A stretch of DNA of 7,858 nt from DATLGD01 sp035540755. GTDB taxonomy: Bacteria; Actinomycetota; Actinomycetes; Mycobacteriales; SCTD01. Location: NCBI GenBank assembly GCA_035540755.1, contig DATLGD010000003.1, forward strand, positions 1 to 7,858, written 5' to 3'. The notes under the pieces are model-generated. The model was not told the DNA's origin, made no database searches, and was given only the letters and a program-made list of their open reading frames with translations. Each line of letters begins with the position of its first letter. Within the stretch, counting starts at the first letter, position 1. Position numbers and translations under genes: made by a program. Below are positions 1-6,419 of the stretch, in pieces.

Positions 1-1124
1 TCGAGCTCCTCGCCCGAGTGCGGCCGCACCCGCGCGTCGACGTCGTTGGTGCCGAGCACCGTGCGGGCGAACTTGCTGTAGGCGTAGGCGTCCTCGACGG
101 TCAGCCGGCCGCCGGGCAGGACGCCGACGCCGCCGTCGGCCTTGGCGTAGCCGAGCCCGCGCGCGGCGCGCTCGAGCGCCTCGGTCCAGGACGTCTCGAC
201 CAGGCGCCCGGTGTCGTAGTCGCGCACCAGCGGCGTGACGATGCGGTCGGGCTGCGAGGCGTAGGTGAACGCCCAGCGGCCCTTGTCACAGTTCCACTCC
301 TCGTTGACCTGCGGGTCGTCGCCGGCCAGGCGCCGCAGCACCTTGCCGCGGCGGTGGTCGGTGCGCAGCGCGCAGCCGGACGCGCAGTGCTCGCACACCA
401 TCGGCGTCGAGACGAGGTCGAACGGCCGGGCGCGGAAGCGGTAGGCCGCACCGGTGAGCGCGCCGACCGGGCAGATCTGCACGGTGTTGCCGGAGAAGTA
501 GCTCTCGAAGGGCTGGTCGCTGTAGATGGCGACCTGCTGCAGCGCCCCCCGCTCGAACAGCTCGATGAACGGGTCGCCGGCGATCTGCTGCTGGAAGCGC
601 GTGCAGCGGGCGCAGAGCACGCAGCGCTCGCGGTCCAGAAGCACCTGGGTGCTGATGGCGATCGGCTTGGCGAAGGTGCGCTTGACGTCGCGGAAGCGCG
701 ACTCGGCGTTGCCGTTGGTCATCGTCTGGTTCTGCAGCGGGCACTCGCCGCCCTTGTCGCAGACCGGGCAGTCCAGCGGGTGGTTGATGAGCAGCAGCTC
801 GAGCGTGCCCTCCTGCGCCTTCTTGGCGACCGGGCTGGACAGCTGGGTCTTGACGACCATGCCCTCGGTGACGGTCGTCGTGCACGCCGTCAGCGGCTTG
901 CGCTGGCCCTCGACCTCGACGATGCACTGCCGGCACGCGCCGACCGGGTCGAGCAGCGGGTGGTCGCAGAAGCGCGGGATCTGGATGCCGAGCAGCTCGG
1001 CGGCCCGGATGACCAGCGTGCCCTTGGGCACCGCCACCTCGAAGCCGTCGATGGTGAGGGCGACGAGGTCCGTGCGGTCCGGGACGCCGTCGGCGGTGCC
1101 GGTGCCGGAGGTGGTGACGGTCAT
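1..1124 (-). CDS. nuoG: NADH-quinone oxidoreductase subunit G (NuoG), N-terminal 374 codons, cut by the window edge
   Basis: Largest peripheral-arm subunit of complex I; it carries electrons along an iron-sulfur wire from NuoF/NuoE towards NuoB. The reading frame is open from ATG at 1124 to the window edge, with AGGA 8 bases upstream of the start. Cluster ligands are visible in order: a 2Fe-2S ferredoxin-like domain with C53, C64, C67 and C81 (N1b); H115-x3-C119-x2-C122-x5-C128 (N5); C168-x2-C171-x2-C174 with C218 in ICPVGAL (N4); then C244-x2-C247-x3-C251 with C279 at the start of the molybdopterin-oxidoreductase-like domain (N7). The N7 set is lost in mitochondrial homologues but kept in many bacteria. 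The visible part is roughly 45% of a usual 800-900 residue NuoG; the rest lies to the left. The start codon shares one base with the nuoF stop (TGATG), implying translational coupling. No frameshift is seen. Confidence 0.97.
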   Translation of the reverse strand, partial: MTVTTSGTGTADGVPDRTDLVALTIDGFEVAVPKGTLVIRAAELLGIQIPRFCDHPLLDPVGACRQCIVEVEGQRKPLTACTTTVTEGMVVKTQLSSPVAKKAQEGTLELLLINHPLDCPVCDKGGECPLQNQTMTNGNAESRFRDVKRTFAKPIAISTQVLLDRERCVLCARCTRFQQQIAGDPFIELFERGALQQVAIYSDQPFESYFSGNTVQICPVGALTGAAYRFRARPFDLVSTPMVCEHCASGCALRTDHRRGKVLRRLAGDDPQVNEEWNCDKGRWAFTYASQPDRIVTPLVRDYDTGRLVETSWTEALERAARGLGYAKADGGVGVLPGGRLTVEDAYAYSKFARTVLGTNDVDARVRPHSGEEL

Positions 1125-2458
1125 CAGCGGGTTCCTGCGGTGCTCGCGGCGAACAGGGTGGAGGCGTGCGGGTCGAAGGGGCAGCCCTGCTCGGTCACGT
1201 GCTGCAGGAACTCCTCGCGGAAGTACTGCACGCCGCTGACGATCGGGCTCGTGGCGCCGTCGCCGAGCGCGCAGAACGAGCGGCCGAAGATGTTGTCGCA
1301 CGTGTCGAGCAGCGTGGCGATGTCCTCCTCGGTGCCCGTTCCGGCCTCGAGCCGGCGCAGGATCTGCACCATCCAGAACGTGCCCTCCCGGCACGGGGTG
1401 CACTTGCCGCACGACTCGTGCGCGTAGAACTCCGTCCAGCGCAGGACCGCGCGCACGACGCACGTCGTCTCGTCGAAGCACTGCAGCGCCTTGGTGCCGA
1501 GCATCGACCCGGCCGCGGCGACGCCCTCGTAGTCGAGCGGGACGTCGAGGTGCTCCTCGGTGAGGATGGGCGTGCTCGAGCCGCCCGGCGTCCAGAACTT
1601 GAGCCGGTGGCCCTCCCGCATGCCGCCGGACAGCTCGAGCAGCTGCCGCAGCGTGATGCCGAGCGGCGCCTCGTACTGGCCGGGCCGCGTCACGTGCCCG
1701 GACAGCGAGTAGAGCGTGAAGCCCTTGCTCTTCTCGGTACCCATGGAGCCGAACCAGTCGACGCCGCCGAGCACGATGCTCGGCACGCTGGCGATGGACT
1801 CGACGTTGTTGACGACGGTCGGGCTCGCATAGAGGCCGTGCGTCGCCGGGAACGGCGGGCGCAGCCGCGGCTGGCCGCGGTAGCCCTCGAGGGAGTCCAG
1901 CAACGCCGTCTCCTCGCCGCAGATGTAGGCGCCCGAGCCGGCGTGCACGACGACGTCGAGGTCGAAGCCGCTGCCGCCGATGTCCTTGCCGAGGTGGCCG
2001 GCGGCGTAGGCGTCGGCCACCGCCTGCCGCAGCCGGCGGATGACGTGCACGACCTCGCCGCGCACGTAGATGACGGCGAAGCTCGCCCGGATGGCGTAGG
2101 AGGCGATGGCGACGCCCTCCACGAGCACGTGCGGGTTCGCCATCATCAGCGGGATGTCCTTGCAGGTGCCCGGCTCGCTCTCGTCGGCGTTCACGACGAG
2201 GTAGTGCGGCTTGCCGGCCTGCCCCTTCTCGTCTCCGGGCGACTTCACCTGCGGGATGAAGCCCCACTTCAGGCCGGTGGGGAAGCCGGCGCCGCCACGG
2301 CCGCGCAGGCCGGACTCCTTCACCAGCGCGATCACGTCGTCGGGTGCCATCGCGAGGGCCTTGGGCAGGGCGGTGTAGCCGCCGGCCCGGGTGTAGCCGT
2401 CGAGGGTGAAGGAGTCGGCGTCGCCCCAGTCCTTGGAGAGCACGGGCGTCAGGACCAT
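1124..2458 (-). CDS. nuoF: NADH-quinone oxidoreductase subunit F (NuoF), NADH- and FMN-binding
   Basis: Entry point of complex I: binds NADH and FMN and passes electrons to cluster N3. The 444-residue product has the glycine-rich nucleotide/flavin motif GRGGAGFPTGLKW at residues 53-65, followed by the NADESEPGT segment and the GAYICGEETALL segment typical of the family. The C-terminal 4Fe-4S (N3) ligands are C350-x2-C353-x2-C356 in ESCGKCTPCREGT and C396 in RSFCALGD. The frame is open much further upstream, but ATG at 2458 is chosen because the residues before it belong to the nuoE region read out of frame. It also has GGAGGG 9 bases upstream, overlapping the nuoE end, and starts the conserved N-terminus LTPVLSKDW. 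Length is normal for the family (about 430-450). There is a five-base gap to nuoE, and the stop overlaps the nuoG start by one base. Confidence 0.98.
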   Translation of the reverse strand: MVLTPVLSKDWGDADSFTLDGYTRAGGYTALPKALAMAPDDVIALVKESGLRGRGGAGFPTGLKWGFIPQVKSPGDEKGQAGKPHYLVVNADESEPGTCKDIPLMMANPHVLVEGVAIASYAIRASFAVIYVRGEVVHVIRRLRQAVADAYAAGHLGKDIGGSGFDLDVVVHAGSGAYICGEETALLDSLEGYRGQPRLRPPFPATHGLYASPTVVNNVESIASVPSIVLGGVDWFGSMGTEKSKGFTLYSLSGHVTRPGQYEAPLGITLRQLLELSGGMREGHRLKFWTPGGSSTPILTEEHLDVPLDYEGVAAAGSMLGTKALQCFDETTCVVRAVLRWTEFYAHESCGKCTPCREGTFWMVQILRRLEAGTGTEEDIATLLDTCDNIFGRSFCALGDGATSPIVSGVQYFREEFLQHVTEQGCPFDPHASTLFAASTAGTR

Positions 2459-2463
2459 CGGGC

Positions 2464-3183
2464 TCAGCCCTCCGTTCCGGCGTCGAAGGACAGCTGGCCG
2501 TCCTGCTGCTGCTCCTGCCGGGGCGCCTTCTCCTGGCCCGGCAGCGGCGGCGCGACGTCCCCGCGCTGCTGCGCCAGCTCGAACCCGGCGAGCGTGGCCG
2601 GCCCGGCCTGGACGCCCTCGTTCGCGAGGCCGTCGTCGTACCCGGCGAGCACCCGCGAGGTCTCCTTGAACGTGCACAGCCGGGAGGGGCCGCGGGTCGG
2701 CGGCGGGGGCGTGCCGGTGCGGCAGGCGTCGACGAGCTCGCGCGCCGAGCTCGGCGTCTGGTCGTCGTAGAACTCCCAGTTGACCATCACCACGGGGGCG
2801 TAGTCGCAGGCCGCGTTGCACTCGATGTGCTCGAGGCTGATCCGGCCGTCCTCGGTGGTCTCGTTGTGACCGATGCCGAGGTGCTCCTTCAGCGTGTCGA
2901 GGATGGCGTCGCCTCCCATGACCGCGCACAGCGTGTTCGTGCAGACGCCCACGTGGTACTCGCCGGCCGGGCGCCGCCGGTACATCGTGTAGAAGGTCGC
3001 GACCGCGCCGACCTCGGCCTTGGTGAGACCGAGCTCCTCCGCGCACAGCGCGATGCCCTCGCTCGAGACGTGCCCCTCCTCGGACTGCACCAGGTGCAGC
3101 ATCGGCAGCAGGGCCGACCGCGGCTTCGGGTACCGGGCGATGATCTCGCGGGCCTCGGCCCGCGTCCTGTCCGTCAGTCCCAC
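2464..3183 (-). CDS. nuoE: NADH-quinone oxidoreductase subunit E (NuoE), thioredoxin-like 2Fe-2S protein
   Basis: 24-kDa-type subunit of the NADH-oxidising module; it pairs with NuoF and holds the off-path 2Fe-2S cluster N1a. Ligands are visible as C81-x4-C86 (VCTNTLC) and C122-x3-C126 (ECNAAC), preceded by the helical N-terminal domain containing ATFYTMY. GTG at 3183 is taken as the start: it shares one base with the nuoD stop (TAGTG) and gives the expected N-terminus (TRAEAREIIARYPKPRSALL). There is a GGAG about 10 bases upstream. The product is 239 residues, well above the roughly 160-170 of E. coli NuoE. The extra length is a C-terminal tail from about residue 150 on: first a proline-rich stretch and a CTFKETSRVLAGY segment seen in actinobacterial homologues, then a low-complexity Pro/Gln/Glu region. 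Confidence 0.96.
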   Translation of the reverse strand: MGLTDRTRAEAREIIARYPKPRSALLPMLHLVQSEEGHVSSEGIALCAEELGLTKAEVGAVATFYTMYRRRPAGEYHVGVCTNTLCAVMGGDAILDTLKEHLGIGHNETTEDGRISLEHIECNAACDYAPVVMVNWEFYDDQTPSSARELVDACRTGTPPPPTRGPSRLCTFKETSRVLAGYDDGLANEGVQAGPATLAGFELAQQRGDVAPPLPGQEKAPRQEQQQDGQLSFDAGTEG

Positions 3184-4568
3184 TACCGGTCCACTCCGCC
3201 CATGACGGGATCGATGCCGGCGACCGCGGCGATGGCGTCGGCGAGCATGCCGCCCTCGCACATCGCGGAGGTCGCCTGCAGGTTGGTGAAGGATGGGTCG
3301 CGCACGTGGACGCGGTAGGGCCGCGTGCCGCCGTCGCTGACCATGTGGAAGGCGAGCTCGCCGCGGGGGCTCTCGACCGCCGTGTACACCTGGCCGGGCG
3401 GGACCCGGAAGCCCTCGGTGACCAGCTTGAAGTGGTGGATGAGCGCCTCCATCGAGGTGCCCATGATCTTCTTGACGTGGTCGAGCGACTGGCCGAGGCC
3501 GTCGGCGCCGAGCGCCAGCTGCGCCGGCCAGGCGATCTTGGTGTCCTCGACCATGACCGGGCCCGGCTCGAGCCTGTCGAGGGCCTGCTCGATGATCTTC
3601 AGCGACTCGCGCAGCTCGCCCACCCGGCACAGGAACCGGCCGTAGGAGTCGCCGCGGGTGCTGGTGACGACGTCGAACTCGTAGTCCTCGTAGCCGCAGT
3701 ACGGGTCGGTCTTGCGCAGGTCCCAGGCCAGGCCCGAGGCGCGCAGCACCGGGCCGGTGAGGCCGAGCGCGAGGCAGCCCTGGACGTCGAGGTGCCCGAC
3801 GTCGACCGTGCGGTCCTTCCAGATCGGGTTCCCGACGAGCAGCTTGTCGATGCCGGCGAAGCGCTCCGGCAGGATCTCGAGCAGCTCGCGGATCTTCTCC
3901 TCGGCCCCCGGCGGCAGGTCCTGCGCGACGCCGCCCGGGCGCACGTAGGCGTGGTTCATCCGCAGGCCGGTGACCATCTCGAGCGCGTCGAGGACGAGCT
4001 CGCGCTCGCGGAAGCCGTTGGTCATCGCGGTGAGCGCACCGAGCTCCATGCCGCCGGTCGCGAGCGCCACCATGTGGCTGGCGATCCGGTTGAGCTCCAT
4101 GCAGAGCACCCGCAGCGTCGTGGCGCGCGGCGGCGGCTCGATGCCGAGCAGCTTCTCGACGCCCAGGCTGTAGCCGGTCTCGTTGAAGATCGGCGACAGG
4201 TAGTCCATGCGGGTCACGAAGGTGACGCCCTGCACCCAGTTGCGGTACTCGAGGTTCTTCTCGATGCCGGTGTGCAGGTAGCCGATCACCGTGCGGGCGC
4301 TGGTGACCGTCTCGCCCTCGAGCTCGACGACCAGGCGCAGCACGCCGTGCGTCGAGGGGTGCTGCGGCCCCATGTTGACGACGATGCGCTCCTCGTCGTC
4401 GTCGAGGCCGGCCACGAGGCTGTCCCAGTCGCCGCCGGTGACCGTGTAGACGGTGCCCTCGGTGGTCTCGCGCGCGCCGGCGTACGGGTCCTCGGAGGAG
4501 CCGGCGAGCACGTCGTCGGCCATGACGCCGTCGGTGACGCCGTCGCCGGTGGTGGTCGTGTCAGGCAT
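3183..4568 (-). CDS. nuoD: NADH-quinone oxidoreductase subunit D (NuoD), quinone-site subunit
   Basis: 49-kDa-type, hydrogenase-derived subunit which with NuoB forms the menaquinone-reduction pocket at the base of the peripheral arm. The 461-residue product has the signature GPQHPSTHGVLR at 67-78; H74 corresponds to the quinone-contacting His38 of Thermus Nqo4, and Y123 in RMDYLS to its Tyr87. GYLHTGIEK, VEKLLGIEPP and the C-terminal SPRGEL and VMGGVDR blocks are also present. The first about 60 residues are an acidic, Thr/Gly/Asp-rich leader ending YTVTGGDWD, poorly conserved outside actinobacteria. ATG at 4568 is preferred over the in-frame ATG at residue 16. The former has GGAGGG upstream (only 3 bases away, rather tight) and overlaps the nuoC end by eight bases; the latter has no ribosome-binding sequence. 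The stop TAG overlaps the nuoE GTG. Confidence 0.97.
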   Translation of the reverse strand: MPDTTTTGDGVTDGVMADDVLAGSSEDPYAGARETTEGTVYTVTGGDWDSLVAGLDDDEERIVVNMGPQHPSTHGVLRLVVELEGETVTSARTVIGYLHTGIEKNLEYRNWVQGVTFVTRMDYLSPIFNETGYSLGVEKLLGIEPPPRATTLRVLCMELNRIASHMVALATGGMELGALTAMTNGFRERELVLDALEMVTGLRMNHAYVRPGGVAQDLPPGAEEKIRELLEILPERFAGIDKLLVGNPIWKDRTVDVGHLDVQGCLALGLTGPVLRASGLAWDLRKTDPYCGYEDYEFDVVTSTRGDSYGRFLCRVGELRESLKIIEQALDRLEPGPVMVEDTKIAWPAQLALGADGLGQSLDHVKKIMGTSMEALIHHFKLVTEGFRVPPGQVYTAVESPRGELAFHMVSDGGTRPYRVHVRDPSFTNLQATSAMCEGGMLADAIAAVAGIDPVMGGVDR

Positions 4569-5301
4569 ACGCCCTCCGCTCGTCCGGCGGCGGGATCTGC
4601 GCGCCCTTGTACTCGACCGGCACGCCGCCGAGGGGGTAGTCCTTGCGCTGCGGGTGGCCGTCCCAGTCGTCCGGCATGAGGATCCGGGTGAGCGCGGGGT
4701 GGCCGTCGAAGACGATCCCGAACATGTCCCACGTCTCGCGCTCGTGGAAGTCGGCCGTCGGGTAGACGTGCGTGATGCTCGCGACGTGCGGGTCCTCCGC
4801 CGTCACCGCGGTCTCGAGGCGGATCCGGCGGCGGTAGGTCATCGACATCAGGTGCACGACGGCGTGCAGCCGGGTCGCCTGGCTCGGGTAGTCGACGCCG
4901 CTCACGCCGCTGCAGAACTCGAACCGCAGGCTGGCGTCGTCGCGCAGGACCAGCGCCACCTCGGCGAGCCGCTCGGGCTTCACGTGCAGCGTCAGCTCGC
5001 CCCGGTCGACGACGACACGGGTGACGGCGTCGCCGAACTGCGGGTAGGCGGCCTCGAGCGCGTCGACCGCCTCGTCGAACCACGAGCCGTAGGGGCGGGG
5101 CGAGGACAGGTCGGCCGGCTGCCGCTTGACCAGGCCGCCGAACCCGGAGGTGTCGCCGCCGCGGGTGGCGCCGAACATGTCCTGCCCGGGCCGCTTCTCG
5201 GCGGTGCCGGGGCTGACCGGCCCGGGGGCGACCGGCCCGGGGGTGGGCCCGCTGCCGCTGACGACCTGCCGGCCGGGAGTGCTCCTGTCGGGTCCGCTCA
5301 C
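4561..5301 (-). CDS. nuoC: NADH-quinone oxidoreductase subunit C (NuoC)
   Basis: 30-kDa-type subunit that binds NuoD and NuoB in the connector arm; it has no cofactor. The 246-residue product carries the family signature ERETWDMFGI at 187-196, followed by PDDWDGHPQRKDYPLGG ending at 226. The N-terminal about 60 residues form an extension: a flexible Pro/Gly/Val stretch with a tandem five-residue repeat (21-30), then the actinobacterial DMFG..GDTSG..GLV motif (41-58). The start is set at GTG 5301. It overlaps the nuoB stop in the classic four-base GTGA arrangement and has AAGGAG eight bases upstream. Longer in-frame readings continue into nuoB out of its frame and are not credible. NuoC is separate here, not fused to NuoD as in E. 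coli. Confidence 0.95.
   Translation of the reverse strand: MSGPDRSTPGRQVVSGSGPTPGPVAPGPVSPGTAEKRPGQDMFGATRGGDTSGFGGLVKRQPADLSSPRPYGSWFDEAVDALEAAYPQFGDAVTRVVVDRGELTLHVKPERLAEVALVLRDDASLRFEFCSGVSGVDYPSQATRLHAVVHLMSMTYRRRIRLETAVTAEDPHVASITHVYPTADFHERETWDMFGIVFDGHPALTRILMPDDWDGHPQRKDYPLGGVPVEYKGAQIPPPDERRAYA
5215..5244. repeat. Two tandem 15-base units inside nuoC
   Basis: GACCGGCCCGGGGGC at 5215-5229 is followed directly by the same 15-mer with only its last base changed (C to T) at 5230-5244. The unit is a multiple of three, so on the coding strand it yields PGPVA-PGPVS (NuoC residues 21-30) without disturbing the frame. It is probably a slippage product within a disordered linker. Seen directly in the sequence; functional meaning is unknown. 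Confidence 0.85.
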
Positions 5302-5891
5302 TGCATGAGCTCCTTGCGCAGGGCCACCCGGGCGTCGCGCTTGCCCTCGGGCGAGTAGCGCTTGCTGCTGGCCACCAGCTCGCGGGGGGCGTAGTCGGGC
5401 AGCTCGCGCCGGCGGGCGTTGACGCCGAGCGGCTCGTCCATGATCTTGTCGTGCAGCTTGAGGATGGCGTCGAGCAGCATCTCCGGCCGGGGCGGGCAGC
5501 CCGGCAGGTACATGTCGACCGGGACGATGTGGTCGACGCCCTGCACGATCGCGTAGTTGTTGAACATGCCGCCGCTGCTGGCGCACACGCCCATCGCGAT
5601 GACCCACTTCGGCTCCGGCATCTGGTCGTAGACCTGCCGCACGACCGGCGCCATCTTCTGGCTCACCCGCCCGGCCACGATCATCAGGTCGGCCTGGCGC
5701 GGGGAGGCACGGAAGACCTCCATGCCGAACCGGGCGAGGTCGTAGCGTCCGGCGCCGGTGGCCATCATCTCGATCGCGCAGCAGGCCAGCCCGAAGGTGG
5801 CCGGCCACAGGCTGCTCTTGCGCGACCAGTTGACGACCTTCTCGACGCTGGTCAGGACGATCCCGCCGGGGATCTTCTCCTCGAGGCCCAT
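5298..5891 (-). CDS. nuoB: NADH-quinone oxidoreductase subunit B (NuoB), cluster N2 subunit
   Basis: PSST-type subunit that holds the terminal 4Fe-4S cluster N2, the direct electron donor to quinone in the pocket shared with NuoD. The 197-residue product has the ligand set C37-C38 (GLACCAIEM), C103 (GVCASSGG) and C132 (PGCPPRPE), plus the well-conserved RYDLARFGME and AGRVSQKMAP blocks. ATG at 5891 is the start: AAGGA lies six bases upstream, and the N-terminus MGLEEKIPGG matches actinobacterial NuoB proteins that I recall. Length is normal (about 160-220). The C-terminal about 30 residues (after ELPDYAPRELV) are charged and variable. The stop overlaps the nuoC start by four bases. The ATG itself shares a base with the stop of a possible 13-codon mini-ORF. 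Confidence 0.98.
   Translation of the reverse strand: MGLEEKIPGGIVLTSVEKVVNWSRKSSLWPATFGLACCAIEMMATGAGRYDLARFGMEVFRASPRQADLMIVAGRVSQKMAPVVRQVYDQMPEPKWVIAMGVCASSGGMFNNYAIVQGVDHIVPVDMYLPGCPPRPEMLLDAILKLHDKIMDEPLGVNARRRELPDYAPRELVASSKRYSPEGKRDARVALRKELMQ
5310..5315 (-). promoter_or_regulatory. Ribosome-binding site of nuoC
   Basis: AAGGAG on the minus strand, eight bases before GTG 5301 and inside the last codons of nuoB. It fixes the nuoC start at the four-base GTGA overlap. Confidence 0.8.
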
Positions 5892-5932
5892 CAGGTGTCC
5901 TTCGTCGCGGGTGCGTGCGGGGGCAGGGTCAT
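5891..5932 (-). CDS. Possible 13-codon mini-ORF between nuoA and nuoB
   Basis: An ATG at 5932 opens a short frame reading MTLPPHAPATKDT, whose TGA shares its last base with the nuoB start codon (TGATG). It begins eight bases after the nuoA stop and occupies nearly all of the 49-base nuoA-nuoB gap. The ribosome-binding sequence is poor (a GGGA about 12 bases upstream), and no family can be recognised in 13 residues. If translated, it could hand ribosomes from nuoA to nuoB. It could equally be a chance frame, since nuoB has its own adequate AAGGA. Low confidence that it is a gene. Confidence 0.2.
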   Translation of the reverse strand: MTLPPHAPATKDT

Positions 5933-5940
5933 CGCGGCGG

Positions 5941-6303
5941 TCAGTCCCACTCGAGGCCGCCGCGGCGCCACTCGTAGGCGTAGGCCACGAACACCAGGAC
6001 GATGAACAGCATCATCTGCACGAAGCCGAAGACCCCGAGGACGTCGAACGCGACCGCCCAGGGGTAGAGGAAGATCATCTCGATGTCGAAGACGATGAAC
6101 AGCATCGCGGTCAGGTAGAACTTGACCGGGAAGCGGCCCCCGCCCATCGGCTGCGGAGTGGGCTCGATGCCGCACTCGTAGGCGTCGAGCTTGGCGCGGT
6201 TGTAGCGCTTGGGCCCGATGATCGCCGCCGCACCCACGCTGACGACGGCGAAGCCGGCGGCCAGGATGCCCAGGACCAGGATCGGCACGTACGGCTGGAG
6301 CAC
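5941..6303 (-). CDS. nuoA: NADH-quinone oxidoreductase subunit A (NuoA), membrane subunit
   Basis: ND3-type membrane subunit next to the quinone tunnel; it couples quinone chemistry to the membrane arm. The 120-residue product has three predicted membrane helices at roughly 6-29, 62-84 and 91-110. The loop between the first two contains YECGIEP with C44, the position of the conformationally switching ND3 cysteine. Helix two carries FDIE (D73, E75), the conserved acidic pair. The start is GTG 6303, which follows a strong AAGGAGG at eight bases and gives the usual about 120 residues. A longer open frame to a GTG at 6366 would add 21 hydrophilic, non-conserved residues and lacks a ribosome-binding site. 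The protein ends GGLEWD, as in other actinobacteria. A gap of 116 bases separates it from the upstream reductase gene. Confidence 0.96.
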   Translation of the reverse strand: MLQPYVPILVLGILAAGFAVVSVGAAAIIGPKRYNRAKLDAYECGIEPTPQPMGGGRFPVKFYLTAMLFIVFDIEMIFLYPWAVAFDVLGVFGFVQMMLFIVLVFVAYAYEWRRGGLEWD

Positions 6304-6309
6304 GTCCGT

Positions 6310-6318
6310 CCCCTCCTT
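6310..6318 (-). promoter_or_regulatory. Strong ribosome-binding site of nuoA
   Basis: AAGGAGGGG on the minus strand, the best Shine-Dalgarno sequence in the window. Its AAGGAGG core is eight bases from GTG 6303 and decides the nuoA start against the longer frame. Confidence 0.85.
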
Positions 6319-6364
6319 CGTTCTGTCTCGTTCGAGCGTTGTGTCTGGCGCGGTCGGCGGCGTC

Positions 6365-6370
6365 ACAGTA
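6365..6370 (-). promoter_or_regulatory. Weak candidate -10 box for an internal nuoA promoter
   Basis: TACTGT fits the loose actinobacterial TANNNT pattern, 61 bases upstream of the nuoA start. It lies in the 116-base gap (6304-6419) after the reductase gene, which otherwise holds only GC-rich sequence with no credible terminator. No -35 element is recognisable about 17 bases upstream, so this may be chance. An internal promoter would let nuo genes be transcribed independently of the reductase. Confidence 0.2.
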
Positions 6371-6419
6371 GTAGCGCTGCGGAGGCCGGCCGCGGGGCGG
6401 GGCGGTCGGCCCGGGAGGT

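Noticed and set aside
2459..3046. N-terminal extension of the nuoF frame up to 3046
   Set aside because: The added residues are nuoE read out of frame and are Arg/Gly-rich; ATG 2458 has a good ribosome-binding site and the conserved NuoF N-terminus.
6304..6366. A 21-residue N-terminal extension of NuoA from GTG 6366
   Set aside because: The extension is hydrophilic, has no ribosome-binding site and exceeds the usual family length, whereas GTG 6303 has AAGGAGG at ideal spacing.
6385..6419. Possible rho-independent terminator after the reductase gene
   Set aside because: Only a weak five-pair GGCCG/CGGCC stem with a 14-base loop can be drawn in this C/G-rich stretch, and no T-run follows; chance pairing is likely.
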